This document shows positions 7,649 through 15,805 of a DNA stretch of 16,051 bases, in pieces (the first letter of the stretch is position 1; every line of letters begins with the position of its first letter). Origin of the DNA: CAYFJO01 sp964343305 (GTDB taxonomy: Bacteria; Planctomycetota; Planctomycetia; Pirellulales; Pirellulaceae); contig CAYFJO010000240.1 in NCBI GenBank assembly GCA_964343305.1, positions 1-16,051 of the forward strand. Direction: 5' to 3'. The position numbers were made by a program, and so were the translations under genes. The notes under the pieces are model-generated. The model searched no databases and was not told the DNA's origin. It saw only the letters and a program-made list of their open reading frames with translations.

Positions 7649-10048
7649 ATGGCACAAGCACATGAACAACCGACGTTTCCGCTTTACGTCTGGGTGATCG
7701 CGCCTGCGCTGTTGATCGTTGCCTGGCTGTTGGGCGGTCCGCCGCTAACGCCGTGGGATTACGAACCGATCATCGACAGCCGAGCCGTGATTGGGCTCGT
7801 CGCGCTGGGGCTGATCTTTGTGACGGTCCTCGCACCGACCTACAAAACGATCAGTCCCCCGCGACGCATGACGCTCAGTGCCGTGCGTTTGGGCATCGTC
7901 ATGTTGGTCGTCCTGTTCATGTTGCGGCCGACGTGCTTTTCAACTCGCACAACTCAGCAATCGGCCACGCTTCTGTTGTTGCTTGACCAAAGTCGCAGCA
8001 TGACGTTGCCTCACGAATCCGAGCAACAATCCCGTTGGCAAGCTCAATTTGAAACACTGCGACAGAACGAAGCACTGCTGAAGGAATTGTCGAATGTTCT
8101 CGAACTCAAGATGTTTGCTTATGACACGGAGCTTCATCCGATTGAACTCAAGAACGGTGAGATCGTTTTTCCAGAAGCGGCGGACGGAGATTATACGGAC
8201 ATTGGTTCGCCGCTGTACGACGCCGTCACGAACGAGCGCAGCAATCGGCTGCTGGGCGTGATCTTGATGGGTGACGGTGTCCAAACCGTGCCCGGCAACT
8301 CGCCACGCGTCGAGATTTGGGAAGTGGGCGAGGAACTTGCGCGATTGGACCAGCCGTTGTACACCGTCGCCTACGGCCCGGAAGGCAGTGTGACCGACGC
8401 ACGCGACGTGGCGGTCGTCAACTTGCTGGATCAATACACCGTGTTTGTCAAAACCGAGTTGCTGGTCCAAGCGACGATCCACGCACGCGGATTTGAAAAC
8501 GCCGAGTTGCCCGTCGAGTTGATCATCGAAGACACATCGGGCAACGAGCAAATCGTCGACCGCACAAGCGTCTCGCCGTCGCAAGACGATCAGCAGATGA
8601 ACGTCGAATTGAGTTACTCGCCACAAAAAACCGGCCAGTATCGTTTGACCGTCCGCGCAGTTCCGCAAGAGAAAGAAACCGTTGTTAAAAACAACGAACT
8701 GTCGGCATTTTTGACCGTGTTGGGCGGCGGACTGCGCGTGCTTTATTTGGAAGGGGCCTTGCGATCCGAACAAAAGTTCCTGCGGCGAGCGCTGGATGCG
8801 TCGCAAGACATCGAACTCGATTTCCAATGGATCGATCATCGGCTGCGTGATCGTTGGCCGCTGGATTTGTCAGAATTGTTTAGCGATCCGCAGTACGACG
8901 TGTTTATCATCGGCGACCTCGATTCGCAGGCGTTGTTCAAAAAAGACGCACACGAAGCGACGATCGAAGCGTTGGTCAAAGCCGTCGAAGGCGGCAAGGG
9001 GTTGATGATGCTCGGCGGATTCCACAGTTTTGGACCCGGCCGCTACGCCAACACCCGGCTGGCTGATGTGTTGCCAGTCCGATTGGACAAGAACGTCGCC
9101 CAAGATTTCGGAACAAGTCTCACAGAAAAGTTTCATGAAAATCGACCGTTGCAAATGGTGCCTAAGTCGCCGCATTTTCTGACGCGGTTGGCTGCTGGCG
9201 AAGAAAATCTTCGTGCCTGGCAACAACTTCCGCCGCTGGACGGGGCGAACAAGTTTGAAAAGGAAGACGTGAAGCCACGGTCGATCATCCATCTGGAAAG
9301 TCCGGACGGAGTGCCGCTGCTCATTTCTGGCGAAGTCGGCGGGCGCGTGCTTGCATTCGCCGGCGATTCTACCTGGCGCTGGGCGCTGCAAGGCCAAGAC
9401 GACAAACACCGGCGATTCTGGCGGCAAGTGATCCTGTGGCTCTCGCGCCGCGACGAACTTGACAAGGAGGATGTCTGGATCAAACTCGCCCAGCGACGAT
9501 TCGATCCGGGTGCCAAGGTCGAATTCACAACCGGAGCGCGGTCAGGCGCCGGCGATCCAATCCGCGACGCCAAGTTTGAAGCGATCGCTGTTTTGCCAGA
9601 CGGCAAACGCAAAGCCATCGCACTAACCAGCGCCGACGATGAACAAAAAGGCCTGTTCGACGACACGCGCGCGCCGGGCACGTACCTGATCGAAATCACC
9701 GCCACGCGCGACGGCAAAGAACTCGGCAAAGCCAAAGCTAAGTTCATGGTCTACGATCACGACGTCGAACTCGCCATTCCCGAGGCCAACCACGACCAAC
9801 TCGCCCGCATGGCTCGACAAACCAAGGGTCGACCCGTCGCGCCGGAAGAATTGACCGATTTGCTGAATGAAATCAAACACAAGCCGCAACAATTGAAAGT
9901 CGAAATCCCTATCAAATGGCAACTGGGCGACGTGTGGGAAGATCCGCTCTTCAAGATCACCTGGCCGACGGCGTGGATTGCTTTCTTGTTGATGACCGTG
10001 TTGCTCACGGTTGAGTGGTATTTGCGAAAGAAATGGGGACTCGTTTGA
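7649..10048 (+). CDS. Membrane vWA protein with glutamine amidotransferase-like domain
   Basis: Membrane protein of 799 aa. Three N-terminal helices (about 12-29, 46-62, 76-93) are followed by a vWA domain whose metal site is complete: D113-x-S115-x-S117 in LLLDQSRSM. The middle probably holds beta-sandwich segments (about 250-365). A class I glutamine-amidotransferase-like domain follows, with the signature LGGFHSFGPGRY at 455-466. This is the type seen in large vWA proteins of planctomycetes and other bacteria, and I see no cysteine suggesting an active amidotransferase. A helix near 770-790 anchors the C-terminus, so the protein has membrane segments at both ends like its upstream neighbour. 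No SD site is visible before ATG 7649. It is the last gene of the MoxR cluster; function beyond that is inference. Confidence 0.88.
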   Translation: MAQAHEQPTFPLYVWVIAPALLIVAWLLGGPPLTPWDYEPIIDSRAVIGLVALGLIFVTVLAPTYKTISPPRRMTLSAVRLGIVMLVVLFMLRPTCFSTRTTQQSATLLLLLDQSRSMTLPHESEQQSRWQAQFETLRQNEALLKELSNVLELKMFAYDTELHPIELKNGEIVFPEAADGDYTDIGSPLYDAVTNERSNRLLGVILMGDGVQTVPGNSPRVEIWEVGEELARLDQPLYTVAYGPEGSVTDARDVAVVNLLDQYTVFVKTELLVQATIHARGFENAELPVELIIEDTSGNEQIVDRTSVSPSQDDQQMNVELSYSPQKTGQYRLTVRAVPQEKETVVKNNELSAFLTVLGGGLRVLYLEGALRSEQKFLRRALDASQDIELDFQWIDHRLRDRWPLDLSELFSDPQYDVFIIGDLDSQALFKKDAHEATIEALVKAVEGGKGLMMLGGFHSFGPGRYANTRLADVLPVRLDKNVAQDFGTSLTEKFHENRPLQMVPKSPHFLTRLAAGEENLRAWQQLPPLDGANKFEKEDVKPRSIIHLESPDGVPLLISGEVGGRVLAFAGDSTWRWALQGQDDKHRRFWRQVILWLSRRDELDKEDVWIKLAQRRFDPGAKVEFTTGARSGAGDPIRDAKFEAIAVLPDGKRKAIALTSADDEQKGLFDDTRAPGTYLIEITATRDGKELGKAKAKFMVYDHDVELAIPEANHDQLARMARQTKGRPVAPEELTDLLNEIKHKPQQLKVEIPIKWQLGDVWEDPLFKITWPTAWIAFLLMTVLLTVEWYLRKKWGLV

Positions 10049-10060
10049 TCGTGAGTGGCT

Positions 10061-10090
10061 TTGGCCTTTTTGTGGATTCAAAGTTATACT
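10061..10090 (+). promoter_or_regulatory. Candidate sigma-70 promoter of the antitoxin-like gene
   Basis: TTGGCC (10061-10066) and TATACT (10085-10090) are separated by 18 bases. The -10 box matches the consensus at five of six positions and the -35 box at four of six. The pair lies 37 bases before the ATG at 10127 and directly after the vWA gene, which fits an independently transcribed small gene. Confidence 0.4.
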
Positions 10091-10126
10091 GAAAGCTGTC
10101 CAAGCGAATTCTTTGTCGAGGTTGCC

Positions 10127-10369
10127 ATGACACAAGTCGTCATTGATCCCACCACACAAGCCAAGCTCATGAACATGGAGCAACCGCTTGAGATCCGCGA
10201 CGAATCGGGGCGTGTGCTAGGTTATTTTACGCCAGCCGAGGATACGAGTTGGTACAAGAGTGTCGAGCCGCCTGTGACCGAGGAAGAACTTCAAAATCGT
10301 GAGCAAGAAGCGGCAACGGGCGAATGTCTGACCACTGCGGAAGTTTTGGACCACCTGAAGAAACTCTGA
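10127..10369 (+). CDS. Small antitoxin-like protein
   Basis: Small hydrophilic protein of 80 aa. ATG 10127 is preceded by GAGG at 10118-10121, spaced five bases; an in-frame GTG at 10055 would overlap the promoter candidate and is not favoured. The layout is an N-terminal segment (MTQVVIDPTTQAKLM), then E-I-R-D-E-S-G-R-V-L-G-Y-F-T-P, then a charged helix rich in E, ending L-T-T-A-E-V-L-D-H-L-K-K-L. From memory this pattern belongs to a small-protein family common in planctomycetes and often followed by a RelE/ParE-like toxin gene, which suggests a type II antitoxin. The recognisable wreck of such a toxin starts three bases after its stop. DNA-binding and neutralising activity are inferred, not visible. 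Confidence 0.6.
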   Translation: MTQVVIDPTTQAKLMNMEQPLEIRDESGRVLGYFTPAEDTSWYKSVEPPVTEEELQNREQEAATGECLTTAEVLDHLKKL

Positions 10370-10372
10370 TTC

Positions 10373-10520
10373 ATGTTCACCGTCCTGTGGTTCCTTCGGC
10401 GCTCAACGACTTGGCCGATCTTTGTCAGTATAAACCTGCCTCACCACATCCCATAGCCGGAGCCGCGTTGCTTCGCTCCTTGATCCGGCCAAGACGATGA
10501 TCGATGCGCTCTGCCAATAA
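10373..10520 (+). pseudogene. Remnant of a RelE/ParE-like toxin gene
   Basis: ATG 10373 begins three bases after the antitoxin-like stop, the usual spacing of a toxin partner. It reads M-F-T-V-L-W and then loses sense. From 10393, one frame over, it continues P-S-A-L-N-D-L-A-D-L-C (to 10425). One missing base after the TGG at 10388-10390 would join these as MFTVLWVPSALNDLADL, a typical start for small toxins of this kind. A third frame gives K-T-M-I-D-A-L-C-Q then TAA (10491-10520), resembling the I-D-A-L-L segment that usually follows, but this part is weaker. An inverted repeat (10456-10489) sits between the two pieces. The downstream half of a full-length toxin is missing. The identification rests on remembered family patterns. 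Confidence 0.5.
10456..10489. repeat. Short inverted repeat within the toxin remnant
   Basis: GCCGGA (10456-10461) pairs with TCCGGC (10484-10489). A competing inner stem, GGAGC (10459-10463) with GCTCC (10475-10479), closes an 11-base loop. It lies between the convergent gene blocks and could act as a weak transcription barrier, but no T-run follows on either strand. It may have contributed to disruption of the toxin gene. Confidence 0.4.
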
Positions 10521-10537
10521 TCTATTGTCAATAAAGC

Positions 10538-12853
10538 CTACCGCTCCCGCGTCTTGAAACTCCAGACGTCGCCTTTTCGAATTGATCCATCGCGAGACAC
10601 GGCGTCCACGCGCCAGTAGTATGTGTGTCCTGTGCGCAGTACGCCAGGATCTGCAATATTTGAATCACTCAATTCGACTTTGCCTTTGTGATCCTTCGCC
10701 GTGTTGATGAAGTTGACGATGTGCCGTTTGGCGCCGTTAGCTTCCAGGAACATCAGGTCGGCATCTTGTTTGACGTTGTCCGCACCGTGTGGTGGGATGG
10801 GAGTCGAAGCCTGGCGTTGTTTGCGGCCAGGAATCCAGTAATTGGAATCGCCCGCTTCGTATGCGCCGACATCGGGCGCATCACCGATAAACTCAGTGTT
10901 CTCAAAGTTGATGCTTTCCGAAGGTCGGTCGGTTTTTGAGACGACTCGTCCCGCGTCGATCACGGCGGAGCCAGATTTGGGGCGGAAGTCAAGATTGGCG
11001 GGGTCGCGCAGGCTTTGCAGCAACACGCCCTCGCCATGCAGATTGTTTTCCAGACGGGCGTTGATTTTTTCGTCCGGTCTGCTGGGAGTCCAGGCGACTA
11101 TCAAGTCGGCAAGGTTATTGCGTACCAGCGTGTTGCGGTTGTGCGGGGGCGTGTCGCCGAACTTGTTCGGGATCGCGAAATAGCTGTTGTAAAAACTGTT
11201 GTTGAACAGAAGGTGGTAGTCACCCTTGAACTTGCTGCCGTTGATAGCGTGGTTGAACACCACGTTGTGGTGCATGCATCCACCGGAACCCATGCTGGTT
11301 GTTGTGGAATCAAAACGGATCGCCGCGCGGTTTGTATTGTGGACCCAGTTGTAGCGTACGAGCGTACCCTGTTGCGCTCCGGTAGCAATGTTGATGGCTG
11401 AGCCATCGCGTTGCAGGTTGCCCATGTTCCACAGCCGATTGTATTCCACGATCGAGCCCTTTCCTGGCCGAATGCCTTCCGAATTTCCAGCCGTGTGGAT
11501 GGTGTTGCGTCGGATAATCGTGCCGACACCGGCCGCCAGCGAACCGCTGCCGCCGCTGGAATTCACATCCCACTCGACGTCGTGGATGTAACAGTTTTCA
11601 ACGATACTGCCAGGGCTATCGACGGTGATGGCCGGCGCATTGGAGAAGGCGATTACGCAGTTGCGTAAGACGTTTCCGTGGGGACCCTCACCGTGATTGA
11701 CGATGCGCGTCATGACATTGCCGCCCGATTTCCGCTTCTTCTTTGGTTTGTCGGGATCGGACCTTTCGTTGAACCAGACAAAGTCACCCAGCATGAATTT
11801 GTGGGTGGCAGGATAGGTCAAGCGGCTGTCGTCGATCACCACGTGATCGCAATCGGTCATGGAAAACGTACTGGCGAAGAACTCCACCCGTTGGAACACG
11901 ACATGCGAGCAGTCAATCAACCGCAGGCTGTAATCGCGCACTTTTCCGGAAACGCGAAGCTCATTTGGGTCGCGATCGTCCGGCGGCCAAAAACAGATGG
12001 TCTTAGAACTGGCGTCGTACCACCACTCGTTCGGACGATCGAGAGCAGGTAGTCCCAGGATGTAGTAGGCGACATACTTCGCCATCTTCGTGTCTTGGCT
12101 GTCGTGGCGGAACCAGTTGCGTCCGGCCTCGTGGTCCGTAATGGGCCGCGCCCAGGTGAGCCAGTGGCCAAAGTTAAGCACCGCTACCGCGCCCGTAAAA
12201 TCAACGCCCGTGTCGGCCAGGGCAGTCTGGTTGATGCCTTCTGTGATCGACAACGGAACGGAACCCTCATCGGCAGAATCCGTCTCCTGCGATCTTGGGT
12301 TCTGATCGTGAATTAACCCGTCTGTGCTTTCTCCGGTCGGCTTTCCCTTGACATACTCGCGATCGGTGAAACGCATGCACTGTTCCATGCGCCATATGGA
12401 TCCATCTTCAAAGGAAGCATTGGGCCATCGGGCCACATAAACCAGATTGCTGCCGGTAAAAAGTTGCCAGACAGGTGCGTCGGCCTTGAGTTGGTAGATT
12501 CCTTTTTTCCACTGCGTCCAGCGCGCTGGCAGTTTCATGGTACCGTCCATCACCGCCCGCTCGCCTGGGTAGCCCTTAAACACCAGCGGCTTGTCGGGCT
12601 GACCCTTGAGCTGTTTCAGCACGGTCTCCGCCCGATAGCGCCCTTGGCGCAGCCAGCAGACATCGCCGGCCTTCATTTCTTTCGCAGCTCGTTCAAGGGT
12701 TAGGAAAGGCTTGCTCTTGCTCCCGTCGTTGTGATCGGCTCCCGCTGGCGAGACAAAATACTCCGACGCAGATCCATCTTCAGTCCGTCCATCGACCGTT
12801 AACATCACCAACATCAACGCGCAAATGCTGCATCTCGCAACTAACGTATTCAT
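10538..12853 (-). CDS. Secreted right-handed parallel beta-helix protein
   Basis: Secreted pectate-lyase-fold protein (771 aa from ATG 12853). This start gives a compact signal peptide (hydrophobic core about 8-20) and has GAGA six bases before it; an ATG at 12889 would add 12 polar residues and has no useful SD site. The mature N-terminus has the Y-F-V-S-P-x-G pattern and G-D-V-x-W-L-R-Q-G-x-Y that open such helices. The middle shows many short coil repeats of the type N-x-I-x-x-x-x-x-G-x-x-I (for example GTIIRRNTIHTAG, GSIVEYNRLWNMG). The helix closes with DFRPKSGSAVIDAG and APDVGAYEAG. The last roughly 95 residues form a fibronectin-III-like domain ending TYYWRVDAVSRDG...GDVWSF. Family members are often polysaccharide lyases or glycosidases, which fits the adjacent sulfatases, but the substrate cannot be read from the sequence. 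Confidence 0.88.
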   Translation of the reverse strand: MNTLVARCSICALMLVMLTVDGRTEDGSASEYFVSPAGADHNDGSKSKPFLTLERAAKEMKAGDVCWLRQGRYRAETVLKQLKGQPDKPLVFKGYPGERAVMDGTMKLPARWTQWKKGIYQLKADAPVWQLFTGSNLVYVARWPNASFEDGSIWRMEQCMRFTDREYVKGKPTGESTDGLIHDQNPRSQETDSADEGSVPLSITEGINQTALADTGVDFTGAVAVLNFGHWLTWARPITDHEAGRNWFRHDSQDTKMAKYVAYYILGLPALDRPNEWWYDASSKTICFWPPDDRDPNELRVSGKVRDYSLRLIDCSHVVFQRVEFFASTFSMTDCDHVVIDDSRLTYPATHKFMLGDFVWFNERSDPDKPKKKRKSGGNVMTRIVNHGEGPHGNVLRNCVIAFSNAPAITVDSPGSIVENCYIHDVEWDVNSSGGSGSLAAGVGTIIRRNTIHTAGNSEGIRPGKGSIVEYNRLWNMGNLQRDGSAINIATGAQQGTLVRYNWVHNTNRAAIRFDSTTTSMGSGGCMHHNVVFNHAINGSKFKGDYHLLFNNSFYNSYFAIPNKFGDTPPHNRNTLVRNNLADLIVAWTPSRPDEKINARLENNLHGEGVLLQSLRDPANLDFRPKSGSAVIDAGRVVSKTDRPSESINFENTEFIGDAPDVGAYEAGDSNYWIPGRKQRQASTPIPPHGADNVKQDADLMFLEANGAKRHIVNFINTAKDHKGKVELSDSNIADPGVLRTGHTYYWRVDAVSRDGSIRKGDVWSFKTRER

Positions 12854-12898
12854 CTGTTGTCTCAGTTTTAGTTGCTGGTTGTGTTGCATTCTCGAAGC

Positions 12899-12997
12899 GG
12901 TTTCAAAATCTGATTTTGTCGTAGCTGCGTTCGCCAGAACGCGGACTTTTCCACCATCGCGTCCGCACTCTGGCGAGTGCAGCTACATTTTGAAACC
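12899..12997. repeat. Inverted repeat E, GTAGCTGC...GCAGCTAC two-hairpin element
   Basis: Three nested complementary pairs: GGTTTCAAAAT/ATTTTGAAACC (12899-12909 with 12987-12997), GTAGCTGC/GCAGCTAC (12921-12928 with 12979-12986) and GCGGAC/GTCCGC (12941-12946 with 12961-12966). Each half also folds locally: GCGTTC-GCCA-GAACGC (12927-12942) and GCACTC-TGGC-GAGTGC (12965-12980). It is the same family as element C, with different stem bases but preserved pairing. It lies between the sulfatase and the beta-helix gene and has no T-run. Confidence 0.85.
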
Positions 12998-13005
12998 ACT
13001 TCTCG

Positions 13006-13143
13006 TCAACATCGTTCTCGATCGTATTGTGCTGTGAAATGCTGGTTGACTTTCGCTACTTCCTGTGAAAGTGAATCTTCAGGCAATATGCGAAGTTGCA
13101 GGGTTTCTCCTTCAGGAACGTCACGCGCACTAATCTCGATCCA
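13006..13143 (-). other. Coding-like open segment downstream of the sulfatase
   Basis: In a minus-strand frame different from the sulfatase's, 45 codons read like an ordinary protein end: W-I-E-I-S-A-R-D-V-P-E-G-E-T-L-Q-L-R-I-L-P, then a charged helix-like stretch, to a TGA at 13006-13008. It overlaps the last codons of the sulfatase and has no start codon or SD site of its own. It could be the relic C-terminus of a lost gene, or chance. I do not recognise the family. Confidence 0.25.
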
Positions 13144-14602
13144 GAGACTCGTCGTAGAACTGGAAGTCTTTGTGATTGTGCAAATGCTTGTCAGCCGCCT
13201 TCGGATCCTTCCATCGCTTCAGCCATTCGACAGCCTTTCGGTTCTGGAAGTACGCGTGCTCGCCGGTAATGATCGGATACCTGATCATCACCTTGTCAAA
13301 GTATGCTCGATGTTGAGCGTGCGCAGGGTCGCCATCGACACGTTGGTAACCTATGCCAAAACGATGGTCATCGCAGTAGTAGAAACGACCCCGTGGAACA
13401 CCCAGAATGGGATTGACGACTTCGAGCATGTGCGTCTTGGTACGCATCAATTGCGTGGTTCCGGTGAAGGCGAAAATGTAGTCGTGGTGCGAATCGGTTT
13501 CGCCCGTGAGAAACGGCTTCAAACTCTTGCCGTCAACCTGATAGCCTTCAGGAAGCTCAGCTCCAGCAAGGTCCACCAGAGTCGGCAAGACATCCGAAAG
13601 ATCGGTCAACTCGTTCGTTGCACCGCGCCGCCTGACGCCGGCGCCTTTGGCAACGAACAGGACATGGCAACCGCGTTCCACGCCGCGCGACTTGGCAATG
13701 CTCGCCGTGCCGTTGTCCGAACAGAAGATAAACACCGTGTTCTCCGCGACGCCAAGCTCGTTGACCTTCGCTTCCAGCCTTCCGCAGAGAATGTCGATGT
13801 AGTCGTTCAATGCCCGGAATCGTTTGCCGCCTTTGTCTTTGCCCATCTTTCCGATTTCGCCGTAGATGGGGCAGGTGGGCGATCCTTGCCGAGTGCCGTG
13901 CGGAGCCACGCAGGGCCAATAGGCAAGAAACGGCTTGTCGGCTTTAACACTTCGCTCGATGAAATCACTTAAAAAGTTCAACGAAATGTCGGGGCCGAAG
14001 TCACCCTTATTCGGTGCACGGTATTTTCCATTGATAACAAAGCACGGATCCCAGTAACGGGATGGGTTTTTGTCGTCTTCCCACAGGCCAGTGTGTTTGG
14101 GCTTGCCAGGCAACTGATCGAGTTCTTTTTGGCCTTCCCACAAGCAGTATTCATCGAAGCCCACCACTTTTTCATGGGGTGACTCAGCAGCCCCGATATG
14201 CCACTTGCCCGCGACCGCAGTCGCGTAACCTGCGCGCTGCATGAGTTTGGCGAAACTATGATGATGCTCGAACAGGTTGTTGGTGCCGTCGCGCTGGGGA
14301 ACGGAAAATCCGTTGTACCAAAACCCCGTGGTTGTCGCGTAACGACCGGTCATCATCAGCGCGCGCGTGGGACAACAAATGGATGAAGCCCAGGCGGTGC
14401 GGAACATGACACCTTCGGTTGCCCAGCGATCGATGTTCGGCGTCTTTGCTTCCTTGTTACCGTAGCAGCCATACATCTCAGGGCTGACATCATCCAGCAT
14501 GATCAACACGATATTGGGCTGATCGGCCTGAGCTGACGCAAATGGCAGAGTGGCGGTGCACCTCAGCGCCGCACACATCATCAATACGAGTCGTCGATTC
14601 AT
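13130..14602 (-). CDS. Secreted sulfatase (arylsulfatase type)
   Basis: Formylglycine-dependent type I sulfatase (490 aa, normal length) that hydrolyses sulfate esters. A signal peptide (hydrophobic about 5-23, ending near FASAQA) indicates export. The catalytic motif is C76-C-P-T-R80, a C-x-P-x-R site for conversion of C76 to formylglycine, followed by the usual M-T-G-R. Metal and active-site residues are visible: D37-D38 in MLDD, G-K133-W-H135, and D296-N297 in FCSDNG. The tail has the expected D-V-L-P-T-L-V-D-L-A-G segment. ATG 14602 is preceded by GGAG (plus-strand complement CTCC at 14608-14611), spaced five bases. It lies 57 bp downstream of a broken sulfatase and upstream of the beta-helix gene, so a role in trimming a sulfated polysaccharide is likely. 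The exact substrate is unknown. Confidence 0.95.
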   Translation of the reverse strand: MNRRLVLMMCAALRCTATLPFASAQADQPNIVLIMLDDVSPEMYGCYGNKEAKTPNIDRWATEGVMFRTAWASSICCPTRALMMTGRYATTTGFWYNGFSVPQRDGTNNLFEHHHSFAKLMQRAGYATAVAGKWHIGAAESPHEKVVGFDEYCLWEGQKELDQLPGKPKHTGLWEDDKNPSRYWDPCFVINGKYRAPNKGDFGPDISLNFLSDFIERSVKADKPFLAYWPCVAPHGTRQGSPTCPIYGEIGKMGKDKGGKRFRALNDYIDILCGRLEAKVNELGVAENTVFIFCSDNGTASIAKSRGVERGCHVLFVAKGAGVRRRGATNELTDLSDVLPTLVDLAGAELPEGYQVDGKSLKPFLTGETDSHHDYIFAFTGTTQLMRTKTHMLEVVNPILGVPRGRFYYCDDHRFGIGYQRVDGDPAHAQHRAYFDKVMIRYPIITGEHAYFQNRKAVEWLKRWKDPKAADKHLHNHKDFQFYDESLDRD

Positions 14603-14659
14603 GTTGACTCCAATTTGCTTTCTAAATACGTCTACTTACTTTCCGCGGCAAACAACACG

Positions 14660-15805
14660 TTATTTGTATCCTTTCTCTTTCCACTCTTTCTTCAAGGCGG
14701 CCCAGTACTTCGTGTAACGGTCAATGATGAACTTGTCCTCGACGGGGTCGGGGCCTGGAAGCTGCACGAGCAACTTCTCGAATCGCTGGCGGGCCGCCAG
14801 GACTTCCGGCGACTTGGACTTCGTGACGTCCTTGTATTTCTTCACCTTGTTGTTGCGGCTGATGCCGCAATCGAACAGACGACCGTCCTTGTCCAGATAC
14901 CAGCGCTCGTCACGGATGATTCGGTCAAGTGTCAATTGGCTGAAGATCCAGTCGCGCGTTTTGGCCTGTTTGCCTTCCAGCACGGGCAGAAAACTCGCGC
15001 CGTCAAACACTTCGTTTGTGGGCATGGCGATTCGGGCCATCTCCAGCACTGTCGGATACGAGTTGGTGATATCGGTGAGAGCGGCTGAAACAACACCGGC
15101 TTTGACGCCCGGCCCTCTGACAACCAGCGGCACCAGGACTCCCTGTTCTGACAAGCTTGCCTTGCCTTTGCGAACCGTGGCGTTGTCGCCGGTAAAGATG
15201 ATGTACGTGTCCTCTCGCAGGCCTGCTTCATCCAGCGTTTTCAACAGACGGCCCAGCAAGTAATCCAGATACTCGACGCCGTTCTTCAGCGATCCTTCCG
15301 TCTTACGGCCTGTCTTCCTGCCGTGCCTGTCGCGTTCGGGAACGGGGATGTATTCATCCAGATGATGACCGGCGAGGTAATCCGGTTGTTCGTGACTCAG
15401 GTAGTTTGCGTAGTAAAGAAAGAACGGCTTGTCCTTCTTGCGCTTGATGAAGTCGATGGCGTGATTGAGGTAAATATCCGGACCGAAGTCGTTCTCATCG
15501 GTATCGAGCAAGTGTCCGTTGACGTTCACCGCAGGATGCCAGTAGGCCGAGTGGCGACCCGCAAACACGCCTCGCTCATCTTCGCTCGCACCGTCAAACG
15601 TCTCTGTCTTGGGGTATTGATGCCGGTTGAACTCACCGACGAAGAAAAGACAACACTTCGTCTTGAGGCGATCGATGCAACCAATAGCAACTTCATGCGT
15701 GATCGACTTCGAGCAAAATCGGACATCAAAAATCCACCCAGGGAAATACTCGACTACTTCGATATCAAGTGTGGCATCACCTCCAAATCGATCAGCGAAT
15801 CTCAA
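14660..15805 (-). pseudogene. Sulfatase lacking its N-terminal catalytic part
   Basis: The C-terminal two thirds of a type I sulfatase. Recognisable sequence starts only near 15640 (about residue 56 of the 381-codon frame). It runs through W-H-P-A-V-N-V-N-G, D-F-G-P-D-I-Y, K-P-F-F-L-Y-Y, the metal-binding D207-N208 in FTGDN, and D-I-T-N-S-Y-P-T-V-L-E. The N-terminal D-D pair, the C-x-P-S-R formylglycine site and G-K-W-H are absent, and I find none of them in any minus frame up to the window edge. Residues 1-55 (15640-15805) are cysteine-rich and unlike a sulfatase or a signal peptide, so the true 5' part has probably been lost. An active enzyme is not expected. It was probably once the first gene of the sulfatase/beta-helix unit. 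Confidence 0.75.

Noticed and set aside
10055..10126. GTG start at 10055 for the antitoxin-like gene
   Set aside because: It would add 24 residues overlapping the candidate promoter. ATG 10127 has a well-spaced GAGG and matches the expected length of the family.
12977..13972. 331-codon plus-strand frame opposite the sulfatase
   Set aside because: It is the shadow of the intact sulfatase gene. Its translation shows no domain, and the minus strand has the complete sulfatase active site.
14615..15088. Plus-strand frames opposite the truncated sulfatase
   Set aside because: Minus-strand sulfatase sequence (FTGDN, DITNSYPTVLE) is clear here, and the plus frames lack start signals and recognisable features.
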